Translations under genes and position numbers: made by a program
Notes under the pieces: generated by a model
What the model saw: the letters and a program-made list of their open reading frames with translations, nothing else
Database searches by the model: none
Told to the model about the DNA's origin: nothing
Part shown: positions 27,136-35,880 of the stretch, piece by piece
Position numbering within the stretch: the first letter of the stretch is position 1
How the letters are laid out: every line of letters begins with the position of its first letter
Assembly: GCA_039793685.1 (NCBI GenBank)
Contig: JBDRAL010000027.1
Coordinates: 62,001-126,000, forward strand
DNA length: 64,000 nucleotides
Source of the DNA: JAAFHI01 sp039793685
Lineage (GTDB): Bacteria; Acidobacteriota; Blastocatellia; Chloracidobacteriales; Chloracidobacteriaceae
Reading direction: 5' to 3'

Positions 27136-28302
27136 TTACGCCGATTTCTCGACCGCCATCCGATAGGCCGTCGCCACTTCGTCAAAGACCGCGTCCCACG
27201 ACGCCCGGCGCGCGTGCGCTGACGCGGCCGCGCGCATGCCCGCCCGCAGGACCTCGTCGGTCGCGAGCCGGGCGGCGGCCGTGATGAACTCGGCGTCGGT
27301 CGCGGTCACGAGGCCGCACACGCCGTCCTCAACGAGAAATTTCGGCCCGCCCGCGTCGGTCACGACGCAGGGAACGCCCGAGGCGAGCGCTTCGAGAATG
27401 ACGTTGCCGAAGGTGTCGGTGCGGGAAGGGAACAGAAAAACGTCGAGATCGGCGTAGGCCCGCGACAAGTCCTCGCCCCGCAGAATGCCGGTAAAAGTCG
27501 CGCCCGACACGTTGGCTTCGAGCCAGCCGCGCTCGCTGCCTTCGCCGATGAGATAAAACTCGACAGCTTCGTGCCCCGCCGTTCGCAGCGCCCGCGCCGT
27601 CTCGGCAATCAGCCGGACGTTTTTCTCGGTACTCAACCGCCCGACGAACCCGAACCGCACCGGACCGCCCTCGCCGCGCGTGCGTTTGTCGGGCGAAAAA
27701 AGCTCGGCGTCGATCCCGCGCCGCATGAGAAAGGTCCGGCGACCGGTCATTTCCTCGACCAGTTTTACCAGTTCGGCGTTCGGCGCGAGGCAGACGTTCG
27801 CAAAACGGTAAAAGGCCATCGTCGCCCGGAGCGCTTCGCGCTCGGCCCAGGCTCCGGCGGAATCGCGGACCAGTTCGGGCAACCCTTTTAAAACTTTTTC
27901 GAGGCGACGTCCGGCGTATTCATGCAGGTTCGTGTGCCACGACATCACGATCGGCAGTTTTAAGGATTTGGCGATTCGCACGCCCATCTGCCCCACGTCG
28001 CTCGGTCCGGTGACGTGAACCACATCGGGTTTGAACTCGCGCACCGCCTGCCGCACGTCGTTGACGTACCGCCACAGCCCCAGGTCGAAGTTCAAATCGG
28101 TTTCGACCGAAAAGGAAAGATTGCCGCGCGCCAGCTCGAACGCCCGCGTCGAGCCGTCTTCGAGTTGTTGCGTCGTTTCCCCGCACCGAACGGTGAAAAA
28201 GGGCAGCCCGCGTCGGCGCGCGATGCCTTCGAGCGTCCGACAGGTCCGCGCGACGCCGTTGGCCTCATGAAATGAATCGGGGAAAAACGCGACACGAACC
28301 AT
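27136..28302 (-). CDS. Glycosyltransferase, GT4 family (mannosyltransferase-like)
   Basis: A 388-aa GT-B enzyme. The N-terminal FPDSFHEANGVARTCRTLEG loop is characteristic of the GT4 subgroup that includes GDP-mannose-dependent mannosyltransferases (MgtA/PimB-like). HVTGPSDVGQMGVRIAKSL and MSWHTNLHEYAGRRLEK follow. The donor domain has VRFGFVGRLSTEKNVRLIAE and the E-x7-E motif DTFGNVILEALASGVP. The likely product is a glycolipid or surface glycan; the acceptor cannot be read. I chose the ATG at 28302; the upstream extension is encoded by the repeat at 28312. It lies downstream of the PHP-type gene in the same direction. Confidence 0.87.
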   Translation of the reverse strand: MVRVAFFPDSFHEANGVARTCRTLEGIARRRGLPFFTVRCGETTQQLEDGSTRAFELARGNLSFSVETDLNFDLGLWRYVNDVRQAVREFKPDVVHVTGPSDVGQMGVRIAKSLKLPIVMSWHTNLHEYAGRRLEKVLKGLPELVRDSAGAWAEREALRATMAFYRFANVCLAPNAELVKLVEEMTGRRTFLMRRGIDAELFSPDKRTRGEGGPVRFGFVGRLSTEKNVRLIAETARALRTAGHEAVEFYLIGEGSERGWLEANVSGATFTGILRGEDLSRAYADLDVFLFPSRTDTFGNVILEALASGVPCVVTDAGGPKFLVEDGVCGLVTATDAEFITAAARLATDEVLRAGMRAAASAHARRASWDAVFDEVATAYRMAVEKSA

Positions 28303-28311
28303 TCGGAATTT

Positions 28312-28470
28312 TTGATTTTCGATTGAAGATTGAAGATTGAAGATTTTCGATTGAAGAAAAGCCGGTTCGCCGGTGGAGGATCGACCTTTTAAGGGCAAGC
28401 CGATCTTCCCGAGGGGGCCGACCTTCCGGTGCGGGGAAATCGAAAATCTTCAATCTTCAATCAAAAATCC
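28312..28470. repeat. Inverted repeat of GATTGAA / GATTTTCGATT words
   Basis: The left arm at 28312-28356 (GATTTTCGATTGAAGATTGA and similar) is mirrored by the right arm at 28437-28470 (TCGAAAATCTTCAATCTTCA). The 80-bp loop has a GCCGGTTCGCCGG hairpin. Same family as the repeats at 8972 and 14641. Confidence 0.75.
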
Positions 28471-28477
28471 CACGTCC

Positions 28478-29620
28478 TCAGCTTTCAAATTGGGTCTGTC
28501 GCGGCAGCATCATTTTCAGCGCCGACCGCACCTGTTTGCGTCCGAGCCGGGCGAAGGTCCAGGCCGCCGCGCGACCCCACCAGGGCGCGTGGTCCTTCCA
28601 GTAATGACTTAACTGCCGGGTCACGCCCGCGTCGTCAACATAGTACAAACGCTCGGTCCAATGACGAGTCCCCTCGGGAAATTCCGGGTAGTTGTCCATG
28701 ATTTCCGCCGCCGCCGACAAAACGCGCAGGGTCATGTTTTCCTGATAGCCGGGCAGAACCGCGACGTGACTCTTTTTATCCTTGCGGATTTCCTCGACCA
28801 TTTCCGAAAAGGTGGTCGCGTCGGTCAGATTGACGAGCGTGTTCGGCGAACAGCCGTGCCGGTCGCCCCCCGACACCACCGGGTAACCCATCTCACGCGC
28901 CATCCGCGCCACCGTCAGGTTTTCGCGCCACGACCGGAAGCCGTTGATTTCGAGCGCGTGAAACCAGCGACCGTATTTTTCGAAAAACGCCTTCAACGCC
29001 GCGTCATGGCGTTCCTGTCCGATGTTTTCAATGTCCCAGAGCGGGTGGTTGAGCACCACCAGCACGCCCGGCAGGGCATTGAGCATCGAAAACAGCTCGT
29101 CCAATTCGTCCGAATTCGGATTTTTCGTGAAGGCGAACAACTCGTCGGCGATGGCGCGCGCGTGGTCGGGCGGCAGATTGTGGACGCCGATATGAAAAAA
29201 ACCGTCCCCGAACGGGACGGTCCATTCCGTCGAAATCGGGATTTCCTCTCCCGCGCCCGCCGCGTGGAGCAGGCAACAGGCTTCGATTTCGTCGTGATCG
29301 GTAATCGAGACGATGCCCGGCACGCCCAGCACGGCTTCCATGTGGCGCAGTTCGCGGTCCACCAGCACGCTCGGCGTGACGGGGGGCGTCCACCACGCGC
29401 GGTTGAAATCCATCTCGCGCCCGGTTTCGGCCTTGTATTTTTCCATCCGCTGCTGGAATTTCGCCGCGACGAAGGGAATTTTCTTCGCGTAGTGCGGAAT
29501 GAAGTCGAGCACTTCACGCGAATGAAAGGTGTGACAGTGCAGGGAAACGCCGGTTTTGAAGGCGCGCGGCGGACGGTGTCCGGCCTTGACGATGCTGATG
29601 GCGGAATCGTGGCTTCGCAT
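28478..29620 (-). CDS. PHP-type metal-dependent phosphoesterase
   Basis: A 380-aa protein with features of the polymerase-and-histidinol-phosphatase fold: SLHCHTFHS near the N-terminus (H-x-H), VSITDHDEIEACCLL (DHD), VVLNHPLWDIENIG (late His) and VSGGDRHG (D-x-H) near residue 240. These residues would bind a trinuclear metal cluster for phosphoester hydrolysis. The insert between motifs is longer than in trpH-type PHP proteins, and the C-terminal 90 residues are helical and basic. Substrate unknown; the neighbouring glycosyltransferase suggests an envelope or polysaccharide context. The ATG at 29620 directly precedes the conserved region, while the longer frame to 29731 overlaps a regulatory gap. 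Confidence 0.72.
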   Translation of the reverse strand: MRSHDSAISIVKAGHRPPRAFKTGVSLHCHTFHSREVLDFIPHYAKKIPFVAAKFQQRMEKYKAETGREMDFNRAWWTPPVTPSVLVDRELRHMEAVLGVPGIVSITDHDEIEACCLLHAAGAGEEIPISTEWTVPFGDGFFHIGVHNLPPDHARAIADELFAFTKNPNSDELDELFSMLNALPGVLVVLNHPLWDIENIGQERHDAALKAFFEKYGRWFHALEINGFRSWRENLTVARMAREMGYPVVSGGDRHGCSPNTLVNLTDATTFSEMVEEIRKDKKSHVAVLPGYQENMTLRVLSAAAEIMDNYPEFPEGTRHWTERLYYVDDAGVTRQLSHYWKDHAPWWGRAAAWTFARLGRKQVRSALKMMLPRQTQFES

Positions 29621-29833
29621 ACGCTCGCTTCCTGTCGGTCGAGGAATCGGTTCTTGCGTACGCGGAGATGTAAGCCACGCCTGTGACGCGGGAATCACCC
29701 GAACTTGAATTTTTCGGGACAAACACGGCACGGGAGAGCAACGCTATCGTTACCCTCCCGTTACACGGGCTTCGAACTGCTTGTGATTTACATCCAAGCA
29801 AACAATCTGATCGGCCTTATCGCGAGGCTTCCC

Positions 29834-31072
29834 CTAAAACAGGGATTTTGTTGATTTCTCCGTAACCCTCTCAACAAGGAGGTCGGCGATTCTTTCACCA
29901 ATTCGCAAGGCAGTGGAATCGATCACTTCGATGAAGGTTGGAAGCATTGCTTCAGAAAATAGAAGGTCATCCCTATGGGTACGAACCAGCACTGCTTTTA
30001 CGACCTTTCTTGAGTTGGCGGCACGAGCGAGCTTGCTCGCTGCTTCCAAGATGGATTCTCCATTGCGCTGAACTCGTATTGGCACCATAGAACCATCAAT
30101 TTTGACCTGAAGAAACGCATCAATTCCAGCATTCCGTTGAACGGGAAACACGTCGAGCCCTGAAAGAACCGCGAGTGCATCCTTATCGGCATTTACATAC
30201 GAAGCTCTCCCTTTCCTCAGCATTGCCGACTCAGTTTTGATCGGCGCCGAGAGTCGGTGTTGCGCAAGACTGACGGCTGATGCGGAGATGTCGATTCCGA
30301 TTGAAAATCTACCGAGGAGTTTCGCGGCAACCAAAGTTGTTCCGCTACCACAAAATGGATCAAGCACTAGGTCGCCCGCGTCCGTGCAAATTTCGATAAT
30401 GCGCTCCATCAACAAGATTGGCTTTTGAGTTGGATAGCCCGTCCGTTCCTTTGCCTTAGGGTTGAGAAATGGAATCTCCCAAACGTCACTTAGCGGAACC
30501 CCCTTCTTATCCCCACCATAGATGACGTTGCCATCTTCATCTGTCGCATATCTGGATACGCCCTGCTCGTCCCGCGCGCGAAGCTGGAGGATTTGATCGA
30601 TGTTTGTCGTTTCGGAGTATTCACCGTAGACGCGATGAAATTTGAATTTATCCGTCTTGGAATAGAAGAGAATAGTCTGGTGTGCGGGCAACAACCCCTT
30701 TGCTGAATTTGACCAGCGTCGGTAAGACCAAATGATTTCCGAACGAAACTGATTGCGGCCAAAAATATCGTCAAGAATCGCGCGCAACAAAAAATTTGCA
30801 TTGGTGTCGCAGTGAACAAATATTGAGCCGGTTTCCTTTAAAACCCGATGAACTTGGCGGATTCGTTCGGCCATAAAATCGGCGTACTCGGTGAGTCCAC
30901 TCCACACGTCACCGAACTCAAACTTTTTGCTTCTATCACGCGAAATGGAAGAATGATTTCTGTTCGTGAAGAATGGAGGATCAAGGTAGGCAAGATCGAC
31001 CATCGAATTCTTGATCTTCTCCAGCACTTGAAGGCTGTCCCCGACAATGACCTGATTCCGCAATTCGCTCAT
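29834..31072 (-). CDS. DNA methyltransferase of R-M system (beta class) with C-terminal extension
   Basis: A 412-aa enzyme. Motif IV is LAYLDPPFF at about residue 30 and motif I is LVLDPFCGSGTT at about 225, with the target-recognition region between them. This IV-TRD-I order is the beta class of amino-methyltransferases (N6-adenine or N4-cytosine). After GIDISASAVSLAQHRL (residues to about 260) comes about 145 extra residues (NAGIDAFLQVKIDG, VPIRVQR) that are unusual for a plain methylase and vaguely resemble a restriction-endonuclease-like core. Lower GC than the neighbours. The start overlaps the endonuclease stop by four bases. It protects host DNA from the partner nuclease. Confidence 0.88.
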   Translation of the reverse strand: MSELRNQVIVGDSLQVLEKIKNSMVDLAYLDPPFFTNRNHSSISRDRSKKFEFGDVWSGLTEYADFMAERIRQVHRVLKETGSIFVHCDTNANFLLRAILDDIFGRNQFRSEIIWSYRRWSNSAKGLLPAHQTILFYSKTDKFKFHRVYGEYSETTNIDQILQLRARDEQGVSRYATDEDGNVIYGGDKKGVPLSDVWEIPFLNPKAKERTGYPTQKPILLMERIIEICTDAGDLVLDPFCGSGTTLVAAKLLGRFSIGIDISASAVSLAQHRLSAPIKTESAMLRKGRASYVNADKDALAVLSGLDVFPVQRNAGIDAFLQVKIDGSMVPIRVQRNGESILEAASKLARAANSRKVVKAVLVRTHRDDLLFSEAMLPTFIEVIDSTALRIGERIADLLVERVTEKSTKSLF

Positions 31073-31698
31073 GATGAAGGAACAGTCCTTTCATTTGCGA
31101 TTTCTTCAAGAATCCCCTTTAGATCAATGCCTGTTCTGTTGCGAACGTAATCCCAGGCCGCGTCTCCGAAGTAGTACTCTCCGCCAACTCCTTCATAAAG
31201 CGTTTCGAGAGTTTCTTGAATCCGAACAGCCTGTGTTCGGTTCGGGTAGTAGAACATCACCCGAATTGGCGTATAGCCAGCGTCAGATATGACCTGAATT
31301 CTCGTGTGCTCTTTCGTAATGTGGTCACCGTCAGTAGTGGCGTCCTTCCACTTGATTTCTAGTGCATCGTTTCCAACAAGGCAGTCAATTTCAAACGTCT
31401 TGGGGCGTTGTCCCCGTGTATTTTCGATTCGCAGTGATCCTGAATTCGGAAATGCTTCCTTGAAACAGAGCTTTGTGGCCTCTTCAAGGAATGAGCCTGC
31501 GTATTTGTAGAGAAATCGCCCCTTATTTTGGTAGACATCAATTAAGTGCCCTTCTCCTTCATTTATCCCAAGTACCCGGTAGATCAAATAGTGGGATAGG
31601 TCATCCCCTTGCATTTCGAGTACACGCTGATTGATGGAGGTGTTCAAGCGTTGCGCGTACACATCCGCCAGCTTCTTGATGTTTTCCCTAGTCGTCAT
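31069..31698 (-). CDS. Type II restriction endonuclease, ApaLI-like
   Basis: A 209-aa protein. FEIDCLVGNDALEIKWKD gives a PD-(D/E)XK core: Asp in EID, then Glu-Ile-Lys. The adjacent TTDGDHITKEHTRIQVI and YTPIRVMFYYPNRTQAVRI match my memory of the ApaLI family of Type II enzymes (GTGCAC cutters), though the specificity here is unproven. The C-terminal part (YYFGDAAWDYVRNRTGIDL) is also typical. The gene is upstream of, and overlaps by four bases, the methyltransferase; endonuclease before methylase in one operon is a known arrangement. Moderate GC suggests horizontal acquisition. Confidence 0.72.
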   Translation of the reverse strand: MTTRENIKKLADVYAQRLNTSINQRVLEMQGDDLSHYLIYRVLGINEGEGHLIDVYQNKGRFLYKYAGSFLEEATKLCFKEAFPNSGSLRIENTRGQRPKTFEIDCLVGNDALEIKWKDATTDGDHITKEHTRIQVISDAGYTPIRVMFYYPNRTQAVRIQETLETLYEGVGGEYYFGDAAWDYVRNRTGIDLKGILEEIANERTVPSS

Positions 31699-31764
31699 AG
31701 TCGTTCATGTGGGTGATAACAGACGAAATTATTCACGGCTCGACAAACAACCTGACTAGCAGTG

Positions 31765-32337
31765 TTATTTGCTGGCCCGCTTCACGAAATCGCCGTTGGT
31801 CGTGTCCACGACGATGCGTTCGCCGGTTTCGATGTAGATCGGCACTCTCACCGTCGCGCCGGTCGAAATTTTGGCGGGTTTCGTGACCTTGCCGGCGGCG
31901 GTGTTGCCGCGCTCGCCCGGCTCGGTTTCGACGACTTCGAATTCGAGGAACTGCGGCAGTTCGACGCCGACGACGGCCCCGTTGTAGAGCAGCGCCTTGA
32001 GGATCGCGTTTTCCATCAGGTACGGCTTGATGGATTCCATCGCATCATCGCCGAGCGTGTGCTGCTCGAAGGTTTCCTGATCGAGAAAGTTGTACTCGCC
32101 GCCCGACTCGTACAAAAACTGCACTTCGCGCTGTTCGACGTCGGGAATTTCAAACTTGTCACCCGACTTGAAGGTTTTTTCGAACACCGCGTTGGTGATG
32201 ATGTGCCGCACCCGTGTGCGGACGAGCGTGGCCGCGCCGCGCGCGGACGGGCTTTGTACCGACCAGTCAACGACCGTGAAGGGTTCGCCCTCGATGAGAA
32301 TCTGGATACCGCGTTTGAAGTCGCCGGTGGAAATCAT
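31765..32337 (-). CDS. efp: Elongation factor P family protein with EfpL/YeiP-type loop
   Basis: A 190-aa protein with the EF-P/eIF5A three-domain layout: an N-terminal KOW-like domain, an OB domain, and a C-terminal OB domain ending ISTGATVRVPIYIETGERIVVDT (the conserved EF-P end). It assists ribosomes stalled at polyproline. The tip loop, where E. coli EF-P has PGKGQAF with modified Lys34, reads SPSARGAATL here, almost the SPTARGAATL loop of E. coli YeiP (now called EfpL). No modifiable Lys34 is present, so it is either unmodified or arginine-based. I chose the ATG at 32337 because the family start aligns there; the upstream open frame reads through a repeat. Confidence 0.9.
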   Translation of the reverse strand: MISTGDFKRGIQILIEGEPFTVVDWSVQSPSARGAATLVRTRVRHIITNAVFEKTFKSGDKFEIPDVEQREVQFLYESGGEYNFLDQETFEQHTLGDDAMESIKPYLMENAILKALLYNGAVVGVELPQFLEFEVVETEPGERGNTAAGKVTKPAKISTGATVRVPIYIETGERIVVDTTNGDFVKRASK

Positions 32338-32364
32338 GACGTCCTGCTCCGAATGAAAATGACG

Positions 32365-32398
32365 GATTGACGATTTTCGATTGAAGATTTTCGATTGC
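32365..32398. repeat. Single arm of the GATTTTCGATT repeat family
   Basis: GATTGACGATTTTCGATT and GAAGATTTTCGATTG lie just upstream of efp. They use the same words as the inverted repeats at 8972, 14641 and 28312 but here without an obvious mirror arm. Confidence 0.5.
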
Positions 32399-32560
32399 GT
32401 GGAAGGGCACGAATCGGAATCCAACCGTCTCGTCATCCGTGGAAAAGATGAAATTTCGGTTGTAGCACATCCGCGCGGCGCATGCGTGCCGAACCGGCGA
32501 CGTTCCGGATATGATGGGCCGGCTCCCCATTGAAGCATTCGGGTTTCGAGGAATTTCACC

Positions 32561-33106
32561 ATGCATTCCGGAACGACAGGCAAATCGTTCAGTCTCGGGG
32601 AAGTTGTCGCGCGTTTTTCGATTTTCACCGGCTTCTGGGCCGTGGCGTATTTCTACATGTCGCTCACGGCGCTCGCGGTGGCGCGCGACCGGTGGGCCTT
32701 TACCGTCGATCTCGGCGCGCTGCTCGCGTGGTTCGGGCTGTTCGTCGGCGTTTCGACCGTGACCGGCGTCATCATCGGCGTCATTTCAAACGGGCTGAAC
32801 CCCTCGCGGGTCGCGGCGGCGCACAACGATTTCGGCGGCGAGTTCAAAAACAACTTCGCGAAAGTCGCAATGTTTCTGGTCGGGACGGCCGTGTCGGGAC
32901 TGATTTTTCTCGCGCTGGCCTTCGGGCTGGGCCGTCTGACCGAACGGATGTTCGGTTTCCGGCTCGACGTTCTCGACGGCGTTTCGCTGCCGCTCGCGGC
33001 CCTCGCCGTGGTGGTCGAAAGCGCGACCGTGACGCTGCTCGTCCTTGGCATTATCTTTTATGTCAAACGTCAATATGAAGAACGAATACTCAAAAGAGAG
33101 AGATGA
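32561..33106 (+). CDS. Membrane protein of unknown function
   Basis: A 181-aa protein with four hydrophobic spans (about 20-45, 50-75, 97-122, 140-165) and short basic ends; I recognise no family. The second span begins ALLAWFGLFVGVSTVTGVIIGV and the third FLVGTAVSGLIFLALAFGLG. The C-terminus (KRQYEERILKRER) is cytoplasmic and charged. It overlaps the next small membrane gene by four bases (ATGA at 33103), so the two are translated together. Probably an accessory subunit, but of what is not visible. Confidence 0.6.
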   Translation: MHSGTTGKSFSLGEVVARFSIFTGFWAVAYFYMSLTALAVARDRWAFTVDLGALLAWFGLFVGVSTVTGVIIGVISNGLNPSRVAAAHNDFGGEFKNNFAKVAMFLVGTAVSGLIFLALAFGLGRLTERMFGFRLDVLDGVSLPLAALAVVVESATVTLLVLGIIFYVKRQYEERILKRER

Positions 33107-33381
33107 CTTGGATGTGGAAAAGACCCGTTCCCAAACCAGCCTTTGTCGAGATTGGACTGTTCGCTGTCAAAACACGAATGGATGCCCTGATCTATTTCTG
33201 GATTTGTGCCGGAGGCGCCCTTATCACTTTTCCATTGTGTGTCTATCTTCTCTCCTTTTTTCTCAACGAATCACTCATCACCGGCATTTGCGTCGGACTC
33301 TTTTGCAGTAGTTTTCTTGGTGCCGCCGCCTTGTGGTATTGGGTCTGCATTCGCTGGATGGACCACAATAAACAATGGTGA
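33103..33381 (+). CDS. Small two-TM membrane protein
   Basis: A 92-aa protein with two hydrophobic spans (about 27-52 and 56-83) and a short basic N-terminus. No recognised domain. Coupled by a four-base overlap to the preceding membrane protein. It has a lower GC content than that neighbour, and no database-type motif is visible, so the confidence that it is a real gene rests on the overlap and on the clean two-span pattern. Confidence 0.5.
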   Translation: MTWMWKRPVPKPAFVEIGLFAVKTRMDALIYFWICAGGALITFPLCVYLLSFFLNESLITGICVGLFCSSFLGAAALWYWVCIRWMDHNKQW

Positions 33382-33453
33382 AATGGAGTTTGCTCCGAGC
33401 TTTCAAATTGAGTCCCATCTTTTGCCCATTTCAGAAGAAAGGCATACCCCTCA

Positions 33454-34845
33454 ATGGCTTCCCTTCAATTCCTGGGCGCGACCCAGTGCGTGACCGGCTC
33501 GAAATACCTGCTCGAAGCCGACGGTTCGAAACTGATGATCGACTGCGGCCTGTTTCAGGGCGAAAAGGAACTGCGGCTTCGCAACTGGAATCCGCTTCCG
33601 GTCCGCGCCCGCGACATTGATTTCGTCGCGCTCACGCACGGTCACATCGACCACACCGGCTATCTTCCGCGCCTCGTGAACGAGGGGTTTCGCGGACGGG
33701 TACACGCTACGCACGGCACTGCCGACATGCTCGGCGTGGTGTTGCCCGACTCGGGTCATTTACAGGAAGAAGAAGCGGAGTTCGCCAATCGCAAGGGCTA
33801 TTCGAAGCACCATCCGGCGCTGCCGCTCTACACCGAGGACGACGCCCGACGCGCGCTCGCGCAGGTCCGCGGGCACGACTACGACGAAACCATCCGTCTC
33901 AACGACGCGCTGACCATCCGGTTCGTCCCGGCGGGACACATTCTCGGTTCGAGTTTCATCATCGTCGAAGTCACCGAGCGCGGACGCGACCCCTTCCGCA
34001 TCGTTTTTTCAGGCGATCTGGGCCGCTTCGACGAGCCGATTCTCAAGGACCCGACGCTCCTCGAAAGCACCGACTATCTGCTGGTCGAATCGACTTACGG
34101 TAATCGCGTCCACGAAGACCACGACCCGAAGGAACGGCTCGCGGAAATCATCAATAAAACCGTCAAGCGCGGCGGCAAGGTCGTGATTCCGGCGTTCGCC
34201 ATCGGGCGTACGCAGCTTCTCGTTTACTACATTCACGAACTCGAAGCCGAAGGCCGCATTCCCTCGATTCCGGTCATCGTTGATTCGCCGATGGCCTCGG
34301 CCACGACAAAGCTCTACATCAAGCACACCGAAGACCACGATGAAGACATGCGCCGGGCGGCGGAACTGCACCGCAACCCGCTGATGACGAAAAAGTTTCG
34401 ATTCGTGGACAGTGCCATGGAATCGCGCGAAATCTGCGAATCCGACGAGCCGATGGTCGTGATTTCGGCGTCCGGGATGGCCAACGGCGGGCGCATCCTG
34501 CACCACCTCGCCGCCGCGCTGCCCGACCCGAAAAACACGGTCGTCTTTGTCGGCTATCAGGCCGAGGGCACGCGCGGACGCCGCCTCCTGAGCGGCGAGA
34601 AGGAAATCAAGATTCACGGAGAAATGATTCCGGTCGTGGCCCACGTCGAAAAAATGGGTAGCCTGTCAGCCCACGCCGACTCGGACGAAGTGATGCGCTG
34701 GCTGGGATCGTTCAAAACGCCGCCGAAAACGCTGTTCATCGTCCACGGCGAACCCGAGGCGCAGGCAGCGATTCGCGAGCGCATCCACCGCGACCTGCAC
34801 TGGCACACCGAAGTGCCGCGCTACGAACAGAAGTTTCAGTTGTAA
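33454..34845 (+). CDS. Beta-CASP metallo-beta-lactamase RNase
   Basis: A 463-aa protein with the MBL signature THGHIDHTG (H-x-H-x-D-H) at about residue 62, a second His in GHILGSSF, and FSGDLGR. The beta-CASP motifs follow: VESTYGNR, VIPAFAIGRTQ, DSPMA and the C-terminal HGE block (IVHGEPEAQ), preceded by SAHAD. This is the bacterial CPSF-73-like/Ysh1 family of zinc-dependent RNA endo- or exonucleases. The role is likely cytoplasmic RNA processing. It ends 26 bp before a strong bidirectional terminator. Confidence 0.92.
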   Translation: MASLQFLGATQCVTGSKYLLEADGSKLMIDCGLFQGEKELRLRNWNPLPVRARDIDFVALTHGHIDHTGYLPRLVNEGFRGRVHATHGTADMLGVVLPDSGHLQEEEAEFANRKGYSKHHPALPLYTEDDARRALAQVRGHDYDETIRLNDALTIRFVPAGHILGSSFIIVEVTERGRDPFRIVFSGDLGRFDEPILKDPTLLESTDYLLVESTYGNRVHEDHDPKERLAEIINKTVKRGGKVVIPAFAIGRTQLLVYYIHELEAEGRIPSIPVIVDSPMASATTKLYIKHTEDHDEDMRRAAELHRNPLMTKKFRFVDSAMESREICESDEPMVVISASGMANGGRILHHLAAALPDPKNTVVFVGYQAEGTRGRRLLSGEKEIKIHGEMIPVVAHVEKMGSLSAHADSDEVMRWLGSFKTPPKTLFIVHGEPEAQAAIRERIHRDLHWHTEVPRYEQKFQL

Positions 34846-34871
34846 TTGAGCGCGCATCCCGCGTTCTGAAC

Positions 34872-34911
34872 AAAAATAAAGCCGACCGGGAAACTGGTCG
34901 GCTTTATTTTT
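34872..34911. terminator. Bidirectional rho-independent terminator
   Basis: A perfect 16-bp stem with A-tract and T-tract ends: left arm 34872-34887 (AAAAATAAAGCCGACC), 8-nt loop, right arm 34896-34911. It serves the RNase gene (plus) and the ATP-grasp gene (minus). The latter's TAA stop (34904-34906) lies inside the hairpin. Confidence 0.92.
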
Positions 34912-35677
34912 CGATAGCCCGCGAAACATCCAGCACCAGTTTTTCGACGTCGGCCCGATAGAAACCGGAACTGTTGAAGGCATTCACTTCCAGTACGAAC
35001 AACGATTCACCGACCGAGGCGATGTCCATGACGAAAACCGGGGCAGGGGACCACAACGCGGCGGTCGCCTCAGCAAACTCGATGACCCGGCGGGGAACAT
35101 TCGGAGAAAGTTCGAGATCGCCCCAGAAGCGATACTGCGACGCCGTGGAAGCCATGCCGTCCACGATGAACATCCGCCACTCGTATTCGATTCTTTTCTT
35201 CGGGGCGATGACGATTCGGGTTTCACCGACCCCCGGATCGCCGGATTCAAGCAGTTTCCGTGAAAAGGCCCCGAAATCGCGGGCCGACCAGACGCACCCC
35301 GGAATTTCCTTGAGGTCATTATCGGAACGGATAAAAAGCTGTTCCGTGCCCGTCCAGTTACGTCCGGCCACTTCCGCGAGCGGGAGAATGTCCGCGTCGG
35401 CGTTCAGCATTCGCTCGCCGAATCGTTCGAGGTAGTTCAAGAACCGAAAGACGGTTTCATCGAAAAACGTGCCCGGCGTCCATCGTCCGCTTCGGGCAAT
35501 GTCTCGAATGAAAAACGATGACCCATAGAAAATGACGGGGGAATCGGTGGGAACATCCGGCAACCGACCGGGTTCAATGTCAAACGTGAGATGCGGCGCG
35601 CTAACGGCCTCGCATGCGCGGCGCAGACGCTCGCCGTTCGGAGATCGCGGGTCGTTCCGGATACACCATAAAACCAT
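34904..35677 (-). CDS. ATP-grasp protein (R2K-like)
   Basis: A 257-aa protein. The C-terminal half resembles the R2K clade of ATP-grasp domains: KKRIEYEWRMFIVDGMASTASQYRFWG, then PVFVMDIASVGESLFVLEVNAFNSSGFYRAD, where Asp/Glu and Asn residues should bind Mg-ATP. The N-terminal half (about 1-120) is poorly conserved. R2K proteins form peptide-like bonds, and several are linked to natural-product, modification or phage contexts, but no such partner lies here. I chose the ATG at 35677; the frame also opens at a GTG 9 bases upstream. Monocistronic. Confidence 0.68.
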   Translation of the reverse strand: MVLWCIRNDPRSPNGERLRRACEAVSAPHLTFDIEPGRLPDVPTDSPVIFYGSSFFIRDIARSGRWTPGTFFDETVFRFLNYLERFGERMLNADADILPLAEVAGRNWTGTEQLFIRSDNDLKEIPGCVWSARDFGAFSRKLLESGDPGVGETRIVIAPKKRIEYEWRMFIVDGMASTASQYRFWGDLELSPNVPRRVIEFAEATAALWSPAPVFVMDIASVGESLFVLEVNAFNSSGFYRADVEKLVLDVSRAIEK

Positions 35678-35809
35678 CACAACCACCCGTCTTCATCGAA
35701 ATCAGAGGCCCATGTTCCGACCATCGAAAATGAAACATGTCTTTTATTCATGCGCCTAAAATGGCATGAATTTGCATGTAACGGCTTTGTTATGAGGCAC
35801 TTGTGAGGC

Positions 35810-35825
35810 TGCCAACGCGTTGGCA
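35810..35825. repeat. 16-bp palindrome, second copy
   Basis: TGCCAACGCGTTGGCA, the core of the palindrome at 3250-3271, in the gap upstream of the ATP-grasp gene. Confidence 0.65.
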
Positions 35826-35845
35826 ATTCATGGGAGCCACATGAC

Positions 35846-35869
35846 GTGCGCGTAGGATGCGCGCGCTCC
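35846..35869. repeat. GC-rich dispersed repeat, second copy
   Basis: GTGCGCGTAGGATGCGCGC plus GCTCC, one mismatch from the copy at 5662-5685. It lies just before the stop of the 34-aa gene. Confidence 0.6.
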
Positions 35870-35880
35870 AACCCGCTCCA

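Noticed and set aside
29730..29761. Hairpin ACGGGAG-loop-CTCCCGT as terminator of the methyltransferase gene
   Set aside because: No T-tract on either strand; too weak to call.
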